Assembly (NCBI RefSeq): GCF_030463535.1
Contig: NC_132878.1
Coordinates: forward strand, 29,758,261 to 29,822,260
Direction of reading: 5' to 3'
DNA length: 64,000 nucleotides
Source of the DNA: Salminus brasiliensis
Lineage: Eukaryota > Chordata > Actinopteri > Characiformes > Bryconidae
Shown here piece by piece: positions 25,419-33,800 of this stretch. Both the position numbers and the translations under genes were made by a program. Within the stretch, counting starts at the first letter, position 1. Each line of letters opens with the position of its first letter. A model generated the notes under the pieces. The model was not told where the DNA came from and did no database searches. It saw nothing but the letters and a program-made list of their open reading frames with translations.

Positions 25419-27803
25419 TTATCAAATGCCTCACCATCTGCAGTTATGTAAGTTTTTTAAACTTGGGTGGGGCTAAACTGCCTTAGGTTGAATTGGTGGG
25501 GCTAAACAGCTGTAGGCTGAATGGGTGGGGTTAAACTGCTTTAGGCAGAATGGGTGGGGCTAAACTATTGTAGGCTGAATGGGTGGGGCTAAACTGCTAC
25601 AGGCTGAATGGGTGGGGCTAAACTGCTGTAGGCTGAATGGATGGAGCTAAACTGCTATAGACTGGATGGGTGGAGCTAAAGTGATGTAAGGAGAATGTGT
25701 GCATCTTACAGCTGCTAGCTTGTCAAAGCGGGCAAAGAGTTCATTGAGCAGTTTCACGAGTTCCTGAGCACTGCAGGCCGACGAGAGCTGAGTAAATCCC
25801 ACAATATCAGCAAACAGGATACTGCAGTGAGAGAGAGAGAGAGTCTCTCATCAGGGTTGAATATTAATAACACTCTAAATGTAGGTATTGTGATATAAAC
25901 TGAGGTGTGTGTTACAGTCTCTCATTAGGGTTGAATATTAATAACACTCTAAATGTAGGTATTGTGATATAAACTGAGGTGTGTGTTACAGTCTCTCATT
26001 AGGGTTGAATATTAATAACACTCTAAATGTAGGTATTGTGATATAAACTGAGGTGTGTTACAGTCTGTCATTAGGGTTGAATATTAATAACACTCTAAAT
26101 GTAGGTATTGTGATATAAACTGAGGTGTGAGTTACAGTCTCTCATTAGGGTTGAATATTAATAACACTCTAAATGTAGGTATTGTGATATAAACTGAGGT
26201 GTGAGTCACAGTCTCTCATTAGGGTTGAATATTAATAACACTCTAAATGTAGGTATTGTGATATAAACTGAGGTGTGTGTTACGGTCTCTCATTAGGGTT
26301 GAATATTAATAACACTCTAAATTTAGGTATTGTGATATAAACTGAGGTGTGTGTTACAGTCTCTCATTAGGGTTGAATATTAATAACACTCTAAATGTAC
26401 GTATTGTGATATAAACTGAGGTGTGTGTTACGGTCTCTCATTAGGGTTGAATATTAATAACACTCTAAATGTAGGTATTGTGATATAAACTGAGGTGTGT
26501 GTTACGGTCTCTCATTAGGGTTGAATATTAATAACACTAAATGTAGGTTTTGTGATATAAACTGAGGTGTGAGTTACAGTCTCTCATTAGGGTTGAATAT
26601 TAATAACACTCTAAATGTAGGTATTGTTATATAAACTGAGGTGTGAGTTACAGTCTCTCATTAGGGTTGAATATTAATAACACTCTAAATGTAGGTATTG
26701 TGATATAAACTGAGGTGTGTGTTACGGTCTCTCATTAGGGTTGAATATTAATAACACTCTAAATGTAGGTATTGTGATATAAACTGAGGTGTGTGTTACG
26801 GTCTCTCATTAGGGTTGAATATTAATAACACTCTAAATGTAGGTATTGTGATATAAACTGAGGTGTGTGTTACGGTCTCTCATTAGGGTTGAATATTAAT
26901 AACACTCTAAATGTAGGTATTGTTATATAAACTGAGGTGTGTGTTACAGTCTCTCATTAGGGTTGAATATTAATAACACTCTAAATGTAGGTATTGTGAT
27001 ATAAACTGAGGTGTGTGTTACAGTCTCTCATTAGGGTTGAATATTAATAACACTCTAAATGTAGGTATTGTGATATAAACTGAGGTGTGTGTTACAGTCT
27101 CTCATTAGGGTTGAATATTAATAACACTCTAGGTATTGTGATCTAGAATGTATTTTAACTCACTAAGACCTTTGTGTTAACATAAAGGGTTTGTTTGGTG
27201 AGGCAAAGATGTATGGAGGAGTAAAGGTGGGGCATTTTACTCTAGGAACACTGTACCAACTGTTAAACATGGTGTTGGTGGCATCATGTTCTGAGGCCGT
27301 TTTGCTGCCAGTGGGACTGGTACATAGTGCCAACTGGTACACAATAAATAAGGAGTTCTACCCCCTTTATTATTATTTTTCTATTATATTTTATTCAATT
27401 TTTCAGCACAGCTTCATCAGCTGGACAGTTGAAACTTGGACACAAGTTGAGTATGGTAAAGCAGGCCAAATTGAAGCTTTTCAAATGACCTCACCAAAGA
27501 ACTAAAAGGATTAAAAGGGGCACATTTAACTGAATTCTGCAAAGAAGAGTGATCAGATATCCACTATCACATATGACTACCAAAGGTTTAAGAAAAGTAT
27601 AGACTGTCAGTCAGTCGGCCATTGCTTTTCCAGGTTCAGCGGGTGGCAGCATCACTGTGTGCATGTTACCTGACGTTCTCATGTCTGTACATGTACATGG
27701 TGTTGAACTGCTGAGCTTCTGATTTCTGATCGGCTTCTTTCTTCATTCCCTGCAGCATCTCATCTGCTATGTGCTTTGGCAAGATGGACAACAACAGTTC
27801 CTC

Positions 27804-27836
<33 letters not shown>

Positions 27837-30800
27837 CACACACACAACCATTAACATAGTTTAGAGGAGGGTAATCATAAGGAATTCCAGCTAGCCAGAG
27901 AGAAAGAGACAGAGACAGAGAGGGTGAGTGAGTGAGAGACAGACAGATGATGGGGTTCGTCTCCAGAGCTTCATTGCCATGGTGATGTGAAGCGCTTGGC
28001 CGCACCCTGATTGGTCAGCCGCGTCTGTTTCCCAGCAGCCTCAACTTCTCCTGCGGCATTCTGGGGGTTTTGGAGGCTCCAGAGCACCATGGAGAAGCAC
28101 AGCGGAAAAAAAGAGAAGCAGAAGAACTCCAGGGAGGAGAGGAGTGAGAGATGAGTGCTATAACAGGGCTGGAAAACCTCTCTCCCTCTTACACACACAC
28201 ACACAAACACACTCACACACATACACACAGGATCCACAGGGACAGAGTGTGGGACAGATCATCAGGAAACAAATGAGAGCACAGTTGGTGAACTAAGAAT
28301 GTTAATGAGGTGTGTGTGTGTGTGTGTGTGTGACACCAGCATGTTAAATGCTTTGTCACAACAAGTACCAACTAAACAGACTGTTTGTGCCTAATTAAGA
28401 ACAGTCTAATAGTACTGCAGACAGAAGTGCCCCGTGACCCCACATGCGTTATAATGACAAATGTATTGGGACACCTGCTCATTCATTGTTTCCTTCGAAA
28501 TCAAGGGTATTAAAGCGTTTATCCTGCTTTTGTTGAAGTAACTGTCTCTACTATGTCACTCCACTGCTGCGTTCTCTTCACTAGCGTCCTGTAGCTGTTG
28601 TCCGCATCAGATTCAAACCCCTGACTCTGGTCTAAGCCAAGAATGCCAAGAATGGACCAGCCCCTCCATACTTGATGGCAATGGTCAAAAGTCAATCTGC
28701 ATCAAGATACCCCTCGAGCCCACACCTGGCATTAGGCATGATGCCAACAGTTTCATGTTTATCTGCTTCAGAGAGTCTATTGCCTTTTCTATTGGCAATA
28801 CCTCTCTACAGAGACTAGACAAACTGTGTGTGTGCATTTGCACATCTGTGTCAGCAACGGGGGCAACTTAAAGTAGCTGAAAGCATGCATTAAAAGGGGT
28901 GTCCACAAACATTCTGCCTACAAACTGACCATCAGTTGTGCTGTATTGGCTCCATAATGGCAAACAGTGCCTGGATCCCAATGACTGCCACTTCCGATTT
29001 GACAACTGACGCTCAGCTCGTAATCAACAGGGAGGTTTAACACTGACTGATAGAGGACACAATGGCTGTGTCCGAAACATTAGAAATGCCCCCTACTTAG
29101 GTCAGGATTATGAGACATGAAGGCACCCAATTATGTCTGAATCGAAGATCAGTAATCTAGCCTTCTATGTTACCGGGCGAATAACATGACAACAAGGCTC
29201 ATATCTTGTGGGAAGCTGCTAATACCTGGGCAATGTCAGGACGTATTCTTGCCTTTGCGGTTCGGTTACAGAGACCTTCATCACAACTCGGCCTTCTAAA
29301 AACACTGACTTGTGAGACAGCAAGGGCAGCAAACCATCAAGTCAGCTACCTCCAATTTCAGACCCAGTCAAGCAAGAGCAGAAACCAACTAGATCTGAGT
29401 TTTTTCCATGTTGTCAAAGTGAAAGGGAGTTATAGTCACTTTACTCATAGTCATATTTTCCATTGTTTATTTGTTGTTGGAATTATTGGTTTTGATTTGA
29501 AAACCTTTGGTGCATAGTAGCCCTTTTCATACATGATAACCCAGAACCCGACATTACCCAAGAGGAGCTGTACGTGTGACAAGGTCTACAAGGTCTGGGT
29601 AGTGTCTGAGTCTCTGAAACTGGAGGCAGCTAGCTGACTTGGCACCTTGCTGTGCACGCTGTGTCAGAAAGCAGTATAGTGATGAACAGAATCGGTCCTG
29701 ACTTTGCCAAGACATTGACAGCTCCCTGCTAGATATTAGCGTTTAGCTGTGTTGTCAGTAGCCATCAGCATATTTGCCCAATAAAACAAAAGGCTAAGTT
29801 ACTAAAATTTAGACTTGACTTGGTGCCTTACTGCCTCAGAATCCTGTCTGAGTAGGCAGCATTTCTTCTGTTTCAGACACAGCCCATGTGTGAATAGAGC
29901 AGGTAATTTTTTGGAAAATGCACAGTGGGCGTGTTGAAGACATCATTATGGGTGAGTCAGTGGCCCCGTCGCCGTCTTAGAACACTGCTATTTCCACAGT
30001 GTACTTTTTGCGTCACGGAACATTTCCTGTAGTGTGAACGCGCCGACACGGAAAATCTCCCGCTGCGTGCTACCTGTGTGAAAGGGTAACTCCGGATAAT
30101 GTCGGGACCTGATTTTTTTTTAGACATTTTCTGGAGTTCATATGTAACCTCTTAAACGGGTACTGAGGGTTGGTCATTAATATGCATGAGACTGTTGACA
30201 TATCAATTAAGGGCTGCAATGTTAGACAGACAGTGGTGATTCTACTAGGCACTACTCTGTGACCAGCATTCCACTGATTCATGCACTGATAATAACAGGA
30301 CGTTGAGGTCCTGTCAGCAGTATATGTGTATGTGATGGAGTGTGTGTGTGTGTGTGTGTTGTACCTGTTGCTGGCTCTGCTCCTCAAGTGTCAGCCGTAC
30401 CTCCAGTGACTGTTTGGCCTCCAGGAAGGCGGTGCGGTATTTGCGGTCAGCCATGAAATATGACATTACACCCACCACCATGGCGCCCAAATACAGCATC
30501 ATATTTGCCACAAGCTGGACACACACACACAAATCAAGTTGAGTTAGAGCGGGTTCTAGAGTGCTATGTTCAATAATAGAACAGCAGTATTGTGGATACT
30601 TTAAATTACTGCAGCTACAGTGCAGCCTATCCCCCCTCCACCAAACCACCGAAGCCATTCTGCTGGTGAAAATGGAAATGGACTCAGATATGTTTCATTA
30701 ACAATCAAATAAAATACATTTTACAATACACTGACGATATATTGAGCTGCCAGTGAGCGATGTGGTGTGAAAGGGGAATTATGTGAAATTAGTTCAACCC

Positions 30801-33800
30801 TCTCCACAAAGACGACTAGCTCACGACTAGAACAGCTAAAGCGTTTTTCAGTTCATCAACATTAGCTTTGCACTAGTGCCCCCTTTAAAGCTGCATAGTA
30901 GAAGTAGCAGATATTTTGACATTTCACTTTTTTATTCATTCTTAAATGACAAGGAAAAGATCAGGTGATGTAGTTGCTAAGACTGCTATTTATTTAAAGG
31001 TTTTATTTAAAGTTTGGTAAAAAAAAATCTAATGAATATGGCTAACCCTGGATTTAAACACTGGACTTAGACTGTCATCAATCTAATGTCGAAAAAACTC
31101 TTAACCCCTCTCTTAAAACACACCAAGATTTTTACTTGTTTGGCAAACATGGTATCATGGATGTGGGCCCACCAACCATGCCCCCACACACCAAAAATTC
31201 AACCCATGCGCTTGGAGGAAGGTTTTGTACTAAGCTCATAAGATAAGATAAGATAAGATAAGATAGTCCTTTATTAGTCCTGCAGTGGGGAAATTCTCAG
31301 TGTAACAGCAGAAAGGGATAGCAAGACACTCAGTTACAAAAATTTAGATAAATAAGAAAGAGAAAGATAACAGCTGAGCGTCATGTAGTGCTCATTGGAC
31401 AATGCGGTTTAAACAGTCAGGTGATTATTATAAGGGATTACGAAGTTAACGCAATATTAACGCATTAACACGATAAATAAATATAGTGCCATTGACGTGA
31501 ATTCTATTTGGCCCTGCGAGTCATCCATAGTTCATGCTGAGACTTGACCTTTCATTAAAAGTAGAGGAGTAAGTGAGTGATGGAGAAAAGTCTGTTAGCC
31601 AGATGTCTCACTGAACAAAACAAAGGCTGCAGTTACTGCCAGGCTGAGTTTAGCTATCACCAGAGTACATTCCGCCTGAAATACCTACAGGATTCACAAG
31701 CTATATGAAGTGGAGAGGGCAAAACTAGCTCAGGATTTGGAACACAGCCACTATTGCTCTTACCGGTGATTATTTGACATCAGTAGGTAACGACAGCTAT
31801 CTCAGAGTTACAGGTCATTATATAGATGAACAGTGGCGACTTCATTCACATGTTTTAACGGTCATGAAAACAGAGGAGAAGCATCATGCTGTGACCTGTG
31901 CCAAACATTGGATGTGGCGAAGCAGTGGAACATCGAAAGTAAAGTGAGCACCCTGAACCCTAAACCCAAAACAGATGTTTAGTGCAAGGAATATGACAGC
32001 AGCGACAAGAATCCTACCAGGAATAGATAGATAGATAGACAGACATGCTTAAAAAACAATATATATATTTTATTCACGTACACATTAACTATGAAATTCT
32101 GAGATTAATCGCGATGAATTTTTTTAATCGTTTGACAGCTCTATTTATTATTATCCTTATTACCATGCCAATAAAAAAAAGTACATAAATAAAAAGAGTT
32201 CAGTGTTAGTTTTAGTCCTGCAGATTAACACAGTGCTTATCTAACATATGTTCTAGCTAACATCTCTGGAGAACATCTGTTATTTTATTGATGTAGTGAT
32301 AAAAACCACTGTATTTATGTATTTAAATACTGTAGTAGTATTAGTTTGTACACCAGAGTAAAAAAACAAATATGAGCTGTGGCAGTTCTCTCACTGAATC
32401 ACTGACTCCCACCCCTTCCAGAATGAAAGATTCTGAATGTCCCACCCCCAACTAAAACAGAGATTCTGATGGGTTCTTCTGTGGAGTGTGCCGAATCAGG
32501 GAGACTTGATTTATTTTACTAAAAGTCTGAAGTTGATTAAATAGTTGATTAATCCATTAATTAAACATTAATTAAGTTAATTAATCCATAATTTAAATTA
32601 AAAATCAAAGTTGATTAATCCATTGAGAACATGGATTCATGATGTATGTGGGAGGCTGGATTAGAACCTTTACCAGGCCCACGGGCCCTATGTTTGACAC
32701 CCCTGATGTAGGTGTGAGTACACAAACACCAATAGAGGGTATGCACTGATGTCATGCTGGAACAGGCCCCCTTTGGTCTGACTCAGTGGCAAAACATTCT
32801 GCTGCACGGCTGCTGCGTTTATTAGGGAAAACGACCAAACCCGGGAATGAAACAAGTGATCATCTGCTCAATTTAAAGGCAGTTTAACTTGAGAGCAATC
32901 AATCAAAATCACCAAAGAATCAACGGTTCATGGACATTGATGTGTAGGCAGGATGTCCAGCTGAGGCTCAAATCACACCCTTTTAGAGGATAAAGTTTAA
33001 TTTCTGAGAGCAAGCTGAATAGTGAAGTACCCGAAACTACTTTCACCTCAGCACAGTATGTGGTATCACTCCACTCCACTTCACACTGTGGTCTGGCTGG
33101 AAAGAGGACTAGTACTTGAAAGCAAGTGTTATGTGGAGGATCATGTTCCAGTTTTCCCATAAATAAGGTCTACTACAAATAATTATAAAATATCAATAGT
33201 TTTCCACATGGCTTTTTAAAAGATTTTGCAAGCAAACCATTTTTTAAATGTGTGGGATTACAACAATTAGATTACTGACAGTATAAGTCCAGTGTTTGTT
33301 AGCAACATTAACCTAGCCAGTCTCCCACTGTAAACTAAAGAAGCACATGTCAGATACAAAGCGTCTTTGCTGATCGGTCTGGGATTGCATCGGGGGTCAG
33401 TGATCAATCATACTCATTTGTTTTTGTCATGATAAAAGCCATTAGAAATACATTGAAAGCCCTAATATTACTGTAGATAAAAATGTTTACCTGTCTAATC
33501 AGAATCTGTAGGTATTCCTGCCTGCGTTGCGCCACCACAATCCCCAGCAACACTGTGTGTGTCCAGCATGACAGCACCCCCAGCAGAACCACGTGCACCA
33601 GTGGCATCGGCAGCGTCAGGAAGAAGGAAAACGTGAAGAACGTCTGCCATCCCACCGCGTCCCCGGGCTCGTAAACACCTGCAAAGTTCAAGCCCAGGTA
33701 GCACAGCACCTGCACTGTGATCAGCAGCCATGCGGCGTATGGAACGAAACTCCGAACGACCTTGTCGGGCAGTTTGCGCGACCACGAGAGGCCATAGAAC

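Noticed and set aside
17840..27142. CRISPR-like look of regularly spaced repeats
   Set aside because: The arrays are head-to-tail tandem repeats without unique spacers, in a vertebrate intron, with no cas genes.
33404..33490. Extension of adcy3 exon 1 past 33491
   Set aside because: A GT donor at 33490-33489 joins in phase to exon 2; the extra residues do not match the family.
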